Under the pieces are notes generated by a model that worked only from the letters and a program-made list of their open reading frames with translations, did not search any database and was not told where the DNA came from. A program made the translations under genes and the position numbers. Below are positions 22,326 through 32,616 of a DNA stretch of 64,000 nucleotides, one piece after another (the stretch's first letter is position 1; each line of letters starts with the position of its first letter). Origin of the DNA: Aotearoamyces nothofagi (lineage: Eukaryota > Ascomycota > Leotiomycetes > Leotiales > Tympanidaceae); contig JADDTR010000001.1 of NCBI GenBank assembly GCA_015345905.1, forward strand, positions 1,426,001 through 1,490,000. The letters run 5' to 3'.

Positions 22326-23500
22326 CTAGGCTCGAAGTTGCAGATCGGTAGCCATCTCACTAGATTTCTGACGAGGACGCTTAGTCAACAAGGTTACTTC
22401 TCCGGTATATGTCCAGGTGGTGCCAGTAATAACGACGGATCGCCACTCTTCAGTAGAAGCGCCGTCCTTTAGAGCAAACGTTATATAGACGACATCCTCT
22501 ACTTGCAAGCATTTATCGGCCATCTAGTTGGGCTCCAACATTGACAAGTAGTAGATGTTGCCGGATCCTGGAATGCTCATGAACTTGACTTGGTGGGTAA
22601 CAGAGTTGAACTTGGTAACTTTGCAGTTCTCGAACTCTGAGACTTGGAGATGACCGAATGCCTTCTGTGTAATATAGTCGAGCAGGTCAGGATGGATGTT
22701 AGTAGGTCTCGGGCTTACATTTGGACGAGGATTATAGCACAGTTGACTATACTGAATAAACGGCATTGCAGCGTCCTTAGATCGGTATTTCTTGTTGTAG
22801 AAGTGAGTGACTATAACACCCTCATTGTTCTCGGTCTCGAATCGCTGCTTGAGCTTATCGAGTGAGTCGGCAAAGGCCTTGGTCTCGTTGCAGATGTAGA
22901 GGTGAAGCACTCCGTTCGACTGGATGACTTCCTTGAGCGTCTCGAGGGAACGCTTAATCCATGGGCGTGTCTCGATCTTCTTCGTCTCGTCGTTGATATA
23001 TCGATCGAACTCAAGATCGTTGTAGAGGTTCTTCGCCGTGATTCCCTCAGTTGTAAATGGGATCTCAACCTGTAGAACTCTACACTTGTCGGAATCAACT
23101 CATGAAATGAACTTACAGTTGCTTACCAGGCTCGGGGTAAGTTTGGTAACGAGGAATACTATATCAGGGTCAAAGTCAGCGACATCAGGGTTTGTGTCAT
23201 TGATAACTTTGCAGATTTTAGTAGAGCCCTTATAGTTAGTATTGTATAGTGAAACCTCGACACTGAATCGGTTGTCCTTGCAGTGAAGTGCTAATGGTGA
23301 AGTGACGTTTGCCTTCAGGGTCAACTTCCTATATATCTCGTCAGTGGCATTGCAGCAAACCTTGATGGTGACGTCAGAGTTCTGATCGCCGTCGAGGGAA
23401 CTAGCAGTTCGTCCATTAGCTGTCTCGATAATACAGCAGTATAAGACACTGCTTCCTCTGGCTTCGGCTATAGTGTCGACAAGTGAGTTGGAAGAAAAAC
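22326..23500 (-). other. unrecognised coding module preceding the helicase fossil
   Basis: Upstream of the helicase motifs on the same strand, coding-like sequence continues for about 1.1 kb. It includes segments such as FDPDIVFLVTKLTPSL, GVLHLYICNETKAFADSL and PFIQYSQLCYNPRPNV. Composition and strand match the helicase region, so it may be the N-terminal domain of the same gene. It is broken like its neighbour. I recognise no family; it is not a retroviral-type gag, protease or integrase. The 5' limit near 23.5 kb is approximate, and a TATA-rich stretch lies beyond it. Confidence 0.4.
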
Positions 23501-23822
23501 GAGAGTAGGGGTAAAGTAAAGAGCTGGACTGTATCCGGTGGGGACCAGTATATAGGGCTTATCAGAAATATACTGTAGTATCACAGTGTAGAGGTTGGTG
23601 TAGGTGAAGAGTATACAGAAGGAAGAGAGAGTATTTTGAAATAAAGAGAGTGTTTGTATATAGCACTGCTTGCACTAGTGCAAATGTAGAAGTGAATGCT
23701 GTTGTCTAGCCTAGTATATATTCGGACGAGTGTAACTTGGAGCCCCCCTTCAGCAAGGTCTGAGGCGGTGAGTCCTAATTCGAGTATCGCCGGCCGGCAG
23801 AATAATGAATATAATAGCAACT

Positions 23823-23844
23823 CGATGGCTTTGCTGCCAGAGAA
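23823..23844. repeat. 22-bp motif shared with 31677-31698
   Basis: CTCGATGGCTTTGCTGCCAG continues as in CTCGATGGCTTCGCCGCCAG at 31677; the 22-bp pair differs only at two C/T positions. Weaker resemblance continues for about 30 bases on the right (both contain AATAGAAA). Each copy lies 0.2-0.4 kb upstream, on the minus strand, of a coding region: helicase module here, gag there. These may be the remains of a shared terminal or promoter sequence. Confidence 0.45.
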
Positions 23845-24126
23845 TATAAATTAGTATAGCCGTATGATTAGTAATAGAAAAATTGAGCCAGCTGTAGCCT
23901 TATACAGCACAATCTGCCCTAGGATATACCCCCCTCATGATATTCGTAGCAATGTAGTTGGAATATACCCCTATTTCGATTTTCCCCAGTCGAAAGTCTA
24001 TACCTTTATCCGACAGTTTGCTGTTGCCAGGCAAGACAACTCTAGAGTGCTATATTCTCACTGGGGCATTGATCTAACGCTCAAGAAGGTGATAAAGTTT
24101 ACATCTAGCTGTTGTGTTACTTCTAG

Positions 24127-24325
24127 CTCATTGGCGATCGATGAGCTTCTCAGCGATCAATGAACTTCTTGCTGATCGGCGACGAGAAGCATTGGCGACG
24201 AGAAGCTTCGGTGACAAGTGGCTGATCGGCGACGAGAAGCATTGGCGACGAGAAGCTTCGGTAACGAGCAGCTGATCGGCGACGAGAAGCTTCGGTGACA
24301 AGAAGCTTCGGTGCCGAGTAGCAAT
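24127..24325. repeat. degenerate tandem repeat cluster 1
   Basis: Short related units built on GGCGACGAGAAGC and CTTCGGTGACAAG recur about eight times, in places as a roughly 50-bp higher-order unit (CTGATCGGCGACGAGAAGCA...). Copies differ by a few bases. The cluster lies between the integrase end of the Gypsy fossil and the helicase module. Confidence 0.8.
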
Positions 24326-24455
24326 CTCTACCGTCTCGCCAATTATCTCCCCTTCGATTGTCTCCTTTGGCGTCAGGAAGGTCTTTGCAGAAATATCACT
24401 CCTTTCCGTTGGCTTCTTATCATCTGGATATATATCCGCGTTGGTAGATAGCCGG

Positions 24456-24632
24456 TAGGAGAAACCTTCCGTGCCTTGTCCGCGAGATGGCTGGTGCAAG
24501 AACCCTTCTATACCTTGTCTACGAGGACTCGGTAGCCGGTGTAAGAACCCTTCCGTGCCTTGTCTACAAGGACTCGGTAGCCGGTGTAAGAAACCTCTCT
24601 GTACCTTGTCTACAAGGACTCGGTCGAGGCCT
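24456..24632. repeat. 45-bp tandem repeat cluster 2
   Basis: A 45-bp unit (start AAGAACCCTTC, centre CCTTGTCTAC, end GGTAGCCGGTGT) occurs as two good copies at 24498-24542 and 24543-24587. More diverged copies flank it on the left (about 24456-24497) and right (24588 onward). The unit length is a multiple of three, so reading frames run through it, but there is no sign that it is translated. Confidence 0.85.
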
Positions 24633-24893
24633 ATACCCGAGTATACTATCCCGACTGGGTGTAATGAGGCTGGCTTTCGGAGAAGGATCGATGAGAGGGG
24701 AGAAGAAGGTAGCCGTTAAATAGGCGAAACTAACATGTCTCTCAGATGAATAAATGTCGGTATCCCAAATGTCGGTATCATTAGCAATGCATCTAACGAA
24801 TGCTGTAGGTATATTGTAGGTATCCTATGTAGGTATATTGTAGGTATCCCATTATACCCCTCCTCTACAACCAAAAAGAACGCCACCCGGCGT

Positions 24894-27800
24894 TTAAAAG
24901 CAAAATGGATTGGTGAGATCCAAGTACCTGCTTCTAGATGGCCCTGCAAATCTCATCGCCGATCTGTCAATTGTAAATAAGAGTGATGCAGCTGCTGCCG
25001 TTTCTGTATATCCTGCTTCCGGTGGGAACTTCGATATATCGATCTCCGGCGAGTGTGGGATATATACCTTAAGATCGTCCAGATGATACTTCTTCGTTTT
25101 CCCATCTCTATATATATTACAAACTAATCTAGACACTGGTGATCGGAGTTCAACGAGTAAACGGGGTTCCATCCAGCGAGACTCTAGTTTCTTCCCATGC
25201 ACCTTATTCTTCTGATGGTCGTAAACGAGTACTAGGTCTCCAATCTTCGGCTTGGTCTATTGCAGGTTCCTCGATGCTTCCTATTTCTCGTGTGCTTTAG
25301 CTACCGATGTAGCCAGTCGGTCATATTTGTCCTCCCTTTTCTCCTACAGGAATTTCCAATGAGCCCTTGGAGCTGCTACATTTGCCTATAGGGTGTCGTT
25401 GACCGATGCTGTATATTCCGCTCCTGAAAGCTGTTGTTCCAGAGTATATATCCATTCAGGGGTATAATCTAGCATCATCTCTGACGGATGGAATCCGTGG
25501 GATTTGATTAATCGGGTATTGATTGCCAACGCTGCCTCGGAGAGGGAGTGTGCCCAGAAGGGTGCCGAGTGCAGCCCATGATCTAGTATCCACTTCTGTA
25601 GTTGTCCGGACACTAATTGTACTATTCGCTCAGCAAGTCCTACTGATTCGGGATAGGTGATAGGTGAGTTGATAACCGTCGATCCATGGGATTCAAACAG
25701 AGTCTGGACTTCATTATTGGCAAAGTGAGATCCGTTGTCGGTGTATAGCAGCTATAGCCATCCGAATATAGGTACAAGATGGTGTAACCAGTATAACATG
25801 ACTGTTCCGCTATCTGCTGTTGTACTGCTGATTGCAAAGACCATCTTCGTGAAGTAGTCGACTACTACAAGAATGTATTGGTCCCTGTTTTCCGACGCCG
25901 GATTGATGGGGCCAAGGAAATCCATTCCTACCATTGCCCATGGCTTGAATTCGATGATCGGTCGAATCTTACAGCTCTTGTATCTCGGTCCTATACACTG
26001 GCAGATATTACAGCTCCATGACCAGTTTTCTATATCTCGCGATCTTGTAGGCCAGTAGAATTGCCTGACGATGCAGTCCAGTGTAATGGCTGCTGCAAAG
26101 TGGCCGTGGCAATCATGGGCCCAATAGAGGATCTCAGGCACTCGTGATTCTGCAATGTATACTGCCTGCTGGTTGTTCCGCTCGATGTAAACCAGTATCC
26201 TGCCTGTAATATAGAACTTCAGTGACTTGATCTTGATCTGTTGCTTCCTAGAACGACTGAGAGTTTCAATACCGGGTGCCCCTTTTTAGAGAAAGGACAG
26301 GATATCCTGGTAATAATCCTCTTTGTATAAGTTCTCGAATAAGTCGACAGGTTTAGATATTGTATATCGTGAAGGGGTTATAGACTGAATCGGTAAGAAT
26401 GGTGCTATTTCGTCTAGATAGATAACCTTCTCCTAGATATAGGGATTTCCACTGTTGAAGTCCAGGGTCGCCGGCATGGCCATTCGCTCAGCGTCAACCC
26501 TCGTTGTATCGTCTATTAGGAATCTAGGTAGTCGTGAAAGCCCATCAGCAATCTGTATCACATTTGCTGTATTTGGCCGATGATGGATTTCAATATTGTA
26601 CTCAGTAAGACGATCTATCCAGCATACAATCTTACTATATATATCTGTCCCATTGGTCAGAATCGTGAGCAATGCTTGGTGGTCAGTGTAAATCTTCGTG
26701 GTATAGGGACTATCGACGACTAGCTACCTAACTTCTGCCAGTCCGTGAACTACTGTAAATGCTTCCTGCTCTGTTGTAGTATATCATGTCTCGACGTCCG
26801 TAAGCTTGAATGACATGAACATGATTATCCAGACACTTGATTTGAGCTTGTCTATCCCTTCCGTCCCTGCTGGCTGGTCAATTAGTTGGAAGAGAATTGC
26901 CCCTATACCCTGCTTGCTTGCATTACACACTAGGTGGTACTGTAGATTATAGTCTGCTCCGGCTATAGCATTGTTGCAGATGCTGTCCTTGATGTACTGG
27001 AAAGATTCTTGCTGTATATTGTCCCAACAGAAAGGTTTGTCGACCTATACCATTCGGACGGATTTGACGTCTGCAGACTTGAGTGTCATCCTTTCTTGTT
27101 TCCGATACGATAACTTCAGGTTATCGATATAGGTGCTTCTCCCCGGAATGAATATCTGTAGGAAGGGGGTCAGGTATAGGAACTCATCCACTTCCTAGGG
27201 AGTGGTTGGGACTGGCCAATCGCATATACGGTCCCGGTGTTGCTGCGATAGACGTAGAGTTCCCTCAGCTGCTGTAAACCCTACAACCTCGATTGAGCTG
27301 CAGAACAGCTTGAGCTTCGTCGGTTGGAGTCCAATGGGCTCAAATGCTACCTATAGGAAGTACTTGAAATGTAGGAATTTGAACAAAGCGTCGAAGTCTA
27401 GTGCCGATCCTAAATGGTCGTCTATAAATAGGGCAAAGGCGGCGTTCTTATGGTCGCCGATGAGAGTTGGTGTAGATTCATGCTCATCGGTCTTTGGTAT
27501 AGGTCCGAATACTAGGTCTGAGAACATGCTGTATATATACAGTGATCCCTTCAGTCCTTGGCCTATTCTGCAATAAAAGTATTAACTATACAGTGTTCTG
27601 AATCCCGTCTTATACTCGTCCCCTAGCTGCAATGGAACTGTCCAGTAACCATTAGCTGCATCTGCAGAGAAGAAACAGCTGTACCCTCTTTGTACCAAGG
27701 TGTCCAGAACTTCCTCTATAATGTACATTGGATAATACAGCTTTATCGTGACCTTGTTAATCGGGATGAAGTTGTATACTACCTATATTTGATCCGATCC

Positions 27801-30800
27801 TTTCTTCTTTGGTAGGAATAAGGTCTTTGCTCCCCATTCACTGGTCCCCCTTACAATGATATCGGCTTCCTCCATTTCAGGGAAGATAATCACTGCAAAG
27901 TCTATTTCACGTCTGGTATAGCGGCCCGGCTTGGCGATCATCGGCCTAGCATGTAGTATAATGTCAATAGCATGCTCGATAAGATCTGTTGCCTTGACAC
28001 CCTTCATCGAGGTTGCTATAACATCTCGCTAGGTATAGCACAGTACCTTGGCCTTTTCTAATCGCTCAGGGGTGTCTGCTATATCCCCAAGGATTATACC
28101 CGATGTAGAGAACCAGTCATTGACGGTTTCTTGGGCATCTGATAATAATTCGCGGGTATATAGTCTCTGTATAGTCGGGAATCCGGTTATAGCATGTACA
28201 GTAATAGGAATAGTGAATCGAGGTTGAGGCTGGTTAGAAGAAGGTGCTCTGCCTTCTAGGGCTGCACTTATTGAACAGTACATTGCCGTGATCATTTGCT
28301 CATGATCGTCGAAGTTTATATCCCAGAGATAGTCGACGTTATTTACCTCGTGTTCAGGCTGTTCGTTGTATCGGTAGGATACCTGGTATCCTACTGGCGC
28401 TTGGCTTTTCCCTGTATCTGTATAGATGGCTCCTTACCAACGTGGGTTACATTAGTTGCAACTGTATCCATGTATTCCTATCGATCTTGCTGTTCGATTT
28501 CGTTGATGAGCTTCTCGAGTATCTCTTCCGCCTGGGTCTCGTCGATACCAACTAATCTCGTGCCTTCTGCTAGTATAGCTTCATCACTATCTTCGACTCG
28601 AATTTCCTTGGAATGGAAAGGGGTAGCTTGGGTGATCTTAACTAGAGCCTTGTATCCTTCCTTCCCCTGAATTGTCAGGGTATTGCAGCTGTGATCCTCG
28701 ACTGCTTGGACCCTCTGCATCTAGTTCTTAGATAGAAGCAGACTGTAGGTATCAGATACTCCCATGATATATACTCGGAGGTGTGTTAGGATTCCAGCGA
28801 CCACGACTTCCAGTAGTATATAGTAGGTGATTAGAACGATGCAATCGTTTGCCAGCTTCAAGCTCCAGTATTCGTTCATCGGAATAAGTTCCAGCTGGAG
28901 TTTCTGGACCAACGCCGGTGATATCAGCTCTATCACTGACCCGGAGTCCACCATTGTCCAGGTAACCTTCCTGCCGTTCGTATAGCATTCGATATAGAGA
29001 CAGGAAACTGGATCTTCCTCTGCCTCAAGTGCCTCGTCCAAGACCTTGACCCCTGTATACTTCGTCATTGTAGCAGCTGCACCTTATATATCTCGCCGAT
29101 TTGCTTGAGTAGCCTGAAGGTACTTGGCCAGTTGGGTGCAAGTCTAGAGAGATCTATCTAGGAGTTGGCCAAACTTCAAGGTGATCTCAGTGTTCTTGAG
29201 AAATTCTCCAACGTCAAACCGCTCGAGACCTCCGTCACTGATCAACTTGATCGGGATCGTGTCCTGGTTGCATCTAGGGGCTTTACAAGTTTTCTGCTGA
29301 GCCTGGTATTCGATAGGAGGAAGCATGTTCTGGAAGAAAGGCCCCGTTTGGAGTGGTGCCATCGGAGCTTGCTTCGGTGGATAGACTGATCTGGCCGGGT
29401 CCACCTGGTATATTCTTGGGTCCGGGACTGCCATCAGTTGGTTTGGTTCCTCCCGTTCATGGGTAACATTCATCGGGGGCCCTAGTTGGTTGTCTTGGAT
29501 CGGTACGAAGTTTGCGGTCGGAATTGGTGTAGGTGTTAGGTCAACCAGGTCCTCTACTGGGGGTATAGGTTCATCCTCGGCTTCTCCATCATCCCTATCG
29601 CTCGATAGTGTTTGATCCAGATCTTCCTGTACTGCTCGCTGTTTCGAGCGCATTTGGTAGCCTCCTGCCCCTACTGCTAAGTTGCAAAGTTCGTCTTTCT
29701 CCTGACGAGCCTTAGATCTTTGAGTGGGTATAGCTGTAACCTCCTGAGCAGTATATGATAGTTGGAATTGATTGACCCCTATAACCAGGGTACAGACTAG
29801 GATGGCCGAACTGGCAGCCATTGTTCGCTCTGAGCCAATAGGGGTTGCATTCGCTGTCCTATATTCCGGCTGGAAGGCAGGGTGATCATGGCTTCCCTGC
29901 ATCAATTGGGCTGTAGCTGCTGTCGTTTGGGCAGCGATTATAGGTGGAGCAGCGGTTCCGGACAGAGCAGTAGAATACCGCCTCTGGTTCTCGATGATCT
30001 CTCTGACTGCCTGCTGCTTGTAGGGTGGTTGCTGTAGTACCAGGCACTGTAGAGCAATATGTCCGACTTGCTTACAGTTATAACATGTAACCCTCGGGTT
30101 GTATAATAGCGGATTGTAGGATGTCGGATTGTAGGATGGCAGTGCTCTCAGCACTGGGGCTGCTATCGGTACAGTAGCAATTGGTAGAATGCCCGGAGGC
30201 AAGGCTCCTGATCCATTCCGGTTGATAAACGGGTTTGGAGAAGGAGCAACCGATTGATACAGTGGCGCCGGAGTTGGTGGGGACATTGTTGACATCGTCG
30301 GTTCCATCTTGCTGATATGCTGGGACTTTGCCAGGTCCTTGAGCACCTTTAGTATCTATAGATTGATACTCTCGGGTGATATATCGACTTCCTTATCGTC
30401 GTTATCGATGGGTTTGAGATCGTCGAAGGGGCTTGACTGGCCAATAAGTGATGCCGATGCTATAATTGCAGATCTAATATCAGCCAGGATAGTACTATCC
30501 TTGAGACGCCCTTCTGGAGTAAGCTTCTAGCCCACCAAGAGATGGCTTTGGACCCGGAACTGAAGGGTATCATCCTTGAGGCCGCTAAGGAACCTGCCTG
30601 GGATTTCCTTCTGGAGACTGCCTAGGCATCGATCATGAAGCTTGAGGGTTCACTTGAGATAGACAACGACCGTCTCATTCTCGAGTCTCGAGAGGTTGAA
30701 GACTTGTTGCTGACGTTGGAATGTTTCCTCGAAGGATATCGAGTTCATGCCTTCGAACCGGTTGAAGAAGGCCAGCTTGAGGCTTGGCCAGTTCCAGCGA

Positions 30801-31444
30801 ATGTCTCTGTCGAGAGGGCTATACCAGCTCTTTGCCTTTCCGCGAAGTCCTACTCGAAAAGCTGATCGGCAGGCTGCTTTGCAGGTATTGTCTGCAAACC
30901 TGGACGCATTGAGCTCAATTGTCTCGGTATATTCCTCGGGATCTTCTTTGTCGATGCCTAAGCTGTAGAAGAGGGGTCCTGTATTCGACATCTCGACGCT
31001 GTCAGGGTCGATGTCAAATAGGTAGTAGTCCGGTCTGGAATCCTAAGAGCTGAAAAGTAGGCTTGTAGAGTTGAACAGAACGTTAGCGAATGCTTCTGAA
31101 CCGACCGAGTGTCCCGTCGGATGAATATTCCGATGGGATGGGGATGGAGATAGGTTGCTATCCCTTGTTGACAGGAGAGGTGCCGATAGTCGACCGACTA
31201 GAGTAATAGCAGTAGCTGCTGTAGATTGGGAGACGGTAAGCTCTGCAAACTCAGCAAGAATGTCTGAGCCGATAGAATACCGTCTAACAGCTTCGTGACT
31301 GCCAGATTGAGGTGAATCGAGGATTGGAGAGCGTATAATCGATCTCAAAGGGCGGAAAGCTGTAGGGTAGCTTCCGGAAGGGGAAGGAACCGGTTGCTCA
31401 GGAACCTGTAACTGTCTCTTTCTTGGACTGGAAAGAGCGGACAT
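24894..31444 (-). mobile_element. Ty3/Gypsy-type LTR retrotransposon fossil
   Basis: On the minus strand the parts lie in Ty3/Gypsy order. A gag region (about 29.1-31.4 kb) carries a CCHC zinc knuckle near 30045-30090. An aspartic protease with a VDSG active-site string lies at about 28.7-29.07 kb, and reverse transcriptase (about 26.9-28.3 kb) has a FIDD catalytic string near 27418-27429. The RNase H end is at about 26.43-26.67 kb, and integrase (about 25.4-26.15 kb) has an HHCC zinc module and an MDF catalytic Asp. The tail (24.9-25.2 kb) has SH3-like/chromodomain-like composition. Integrase after RNase H separates it from Ty1/Copia. The element is broken by well over a dozen breaks and should be considered old. 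Gag-protease and pol lie in different frames, which fits the frameshift expression used by many members. Clear long terminal repeats were not found. Confidence 0.88.
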
Positions 31445-31810
31445 GTAGGTATACAGTCCTAGTTCTTACCCCGGAACGGAAGGTGCAGGGTTAGGTGTGT
31501 CGGAATATAGAGAACTCGACGGCTTTTATGAGCTGGAGTATATGATGATGCATAGGGATCTGATCTGGTTCCGGTGAGGGCTGTACGTCGTACTCGCTCT
31601 CCTGGATACTTCGATGAGACTGGAGGAGGTGGGAGAAGGTAGAGTCGACGTAAACACGTCGTCGTAGGGTCTAAATCTCGATGGCTTCGCCGCCAGAGGA
31701 CTGCTGTAAGTAGCGGTCAGCTTGTCAGAATAGAAAGGGTTAAGGATCAAGAAACTCAAGAGAACAGAAATGATCAATTGCCGGAATACCTCTCCCTGTA
31801 TAGGTCACCA
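31445..31810. other. 5' flank of the Gypsy fossil (possible LTR remnant)
   Basis: The sequence lies between the gag region and the right 138-bp repeat and contains the 22-bp motif shared with 23823-23844. Its outer end reads TATAGGTCACCA, so on the minus strand it starts with TG, as LTRs do. The LTR assignment is speculative because no full-length partner is visible. Confidence 0.3.
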
Positions 31811-31948
31811 TGAGAAGAGACTGTATTCCGAGGTGGCAAGATGATGTATTAAGCTCGCCCCTCGCGAGTGGTTTTATGGCCACTCGCTTACTAACAAATG
31901 ACTAATAATACATGTGCCTGAGGCATGGAAATTTCCTGGGCTTCACAG
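31811..31948 (+). repeat. 138-bp direct repeat, right copy
   Basis: Exact copy of 18596-18733. Beyond it the sequence CGTCTGTCTTGCTT begins what looks like ordinary host spacer leading to the phosphatase gene. Confidence 0.95.
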
Positions 31949-32616
31949 CGTCTGTCTTGCTTAAAAAAATACCCGGCGCTTGTCTGCCCGAGGCGTCCTC
32001 GGCGCTTGCCAGTCACGACCTTAGGCAGCCTGGGGACCTTAGGGGCCACTGTAGCACGTGTAGCTCGCTATCGCACGACGTACGGTACTTGCAGGAACGG
32101 ACCGGACCGACTGTGCTGTAGTGGTGTAGGCACTCTGGCACTGTCGGCGTTCGCTCTGCTGGCGATGGTCGCTAAAGATCTCTCCATACCTGAACCTGGG
32201 GGGCTATCGGTCTGATGCCGGGGTTCTGAGCTGTCGGTGTCACAAACAAAATACCCCCAACCTCCTCAGATTTCAGCTGAGCTGCCATGAGCTGCGCTTC
32301 TCTCATGTCTATCTAGCTGAAGCTGTTTCCCCTGTTCTATATCATAGCTCTGCGCGAACCAGTACTTCGTGATTCCCATCAACTGCGAGCTTTCATTTGC
32401 GACTGCTGATCAGTGCCTCGATGCGCATATCATGATGCCGTTTTAACAAGATCTCCAGAAAGTTCACTGCGGATTCTCGACAGGATTTGAGCTTGCAGAG
32501 GGCCCATACAAAGTGCGCATTTCACTAGATTCTGCGAATACTCTCTGTCATCACGAGTAAGCTCAAGCTCAAGCTTCAGTTCGAGCTTTGTCTCAACCAA
32601 GAGAAACAGCAGCGAG
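31949..32616. other. upstream region of the PhoD-type gene
   Basis: A 668-base spacer with no recognisable gene. Together with 18235-18733 it would form a divergent promoter region of about 1.2 kb between KEX2 and the phosphatase gene if the mobile block were absent. Near 32555-32590 a run of AAGCTCAAGCTC-like short repeats precedes the start codon. Confidence 0.45.

Larger units (their letters stand above)
18734..31810 (-). mobile_element. 13.1-kb composite block of decayed mobile DNA
   Basis: The block lies between the two 138-bp repeats. Everything recognisable in it runs on the minus strand: a Ty3/Gypsy-type fossil in the right half (about 24.9-31.4 kb), a tandem-repeat-rich spacer (about 23.6-24.8 kb) and a decayed superfamily 1 helicase region in the left half (about 19.0-23.5 kb). 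The block is broken throughout, with well over a dozen breaks in the Gypsy part and about five in the helicase part. I could not find long terminal repeats matching between the two outermost ends. The damage pattern is compatible with repeat-induced point mutation, which suggests an old element, yet the bracketing repeats are identical. Whether this is one element or two nested ones is open. Confidence 0.75.

Noticed and set aside
24127-24632. CRISPR-like array
   Set aside because: The repeats are directly tandem without unique spacers of constant length, and the genome is fungal.
18734-31810. Starship, Helitron or Crypton giant element
   Set aside because: No tyrosine recombinase (DUF3435 or Crypton type) and no Rep-Pif1 protein seen. 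The helicase motifs are Upf1-like, and the rest is Ty3/Gypsy.
18734-31810. Outermost ends as a pair of LTRs
   Set aside because: The left 300 bases and right 360 bases of the block share no visible similarity.
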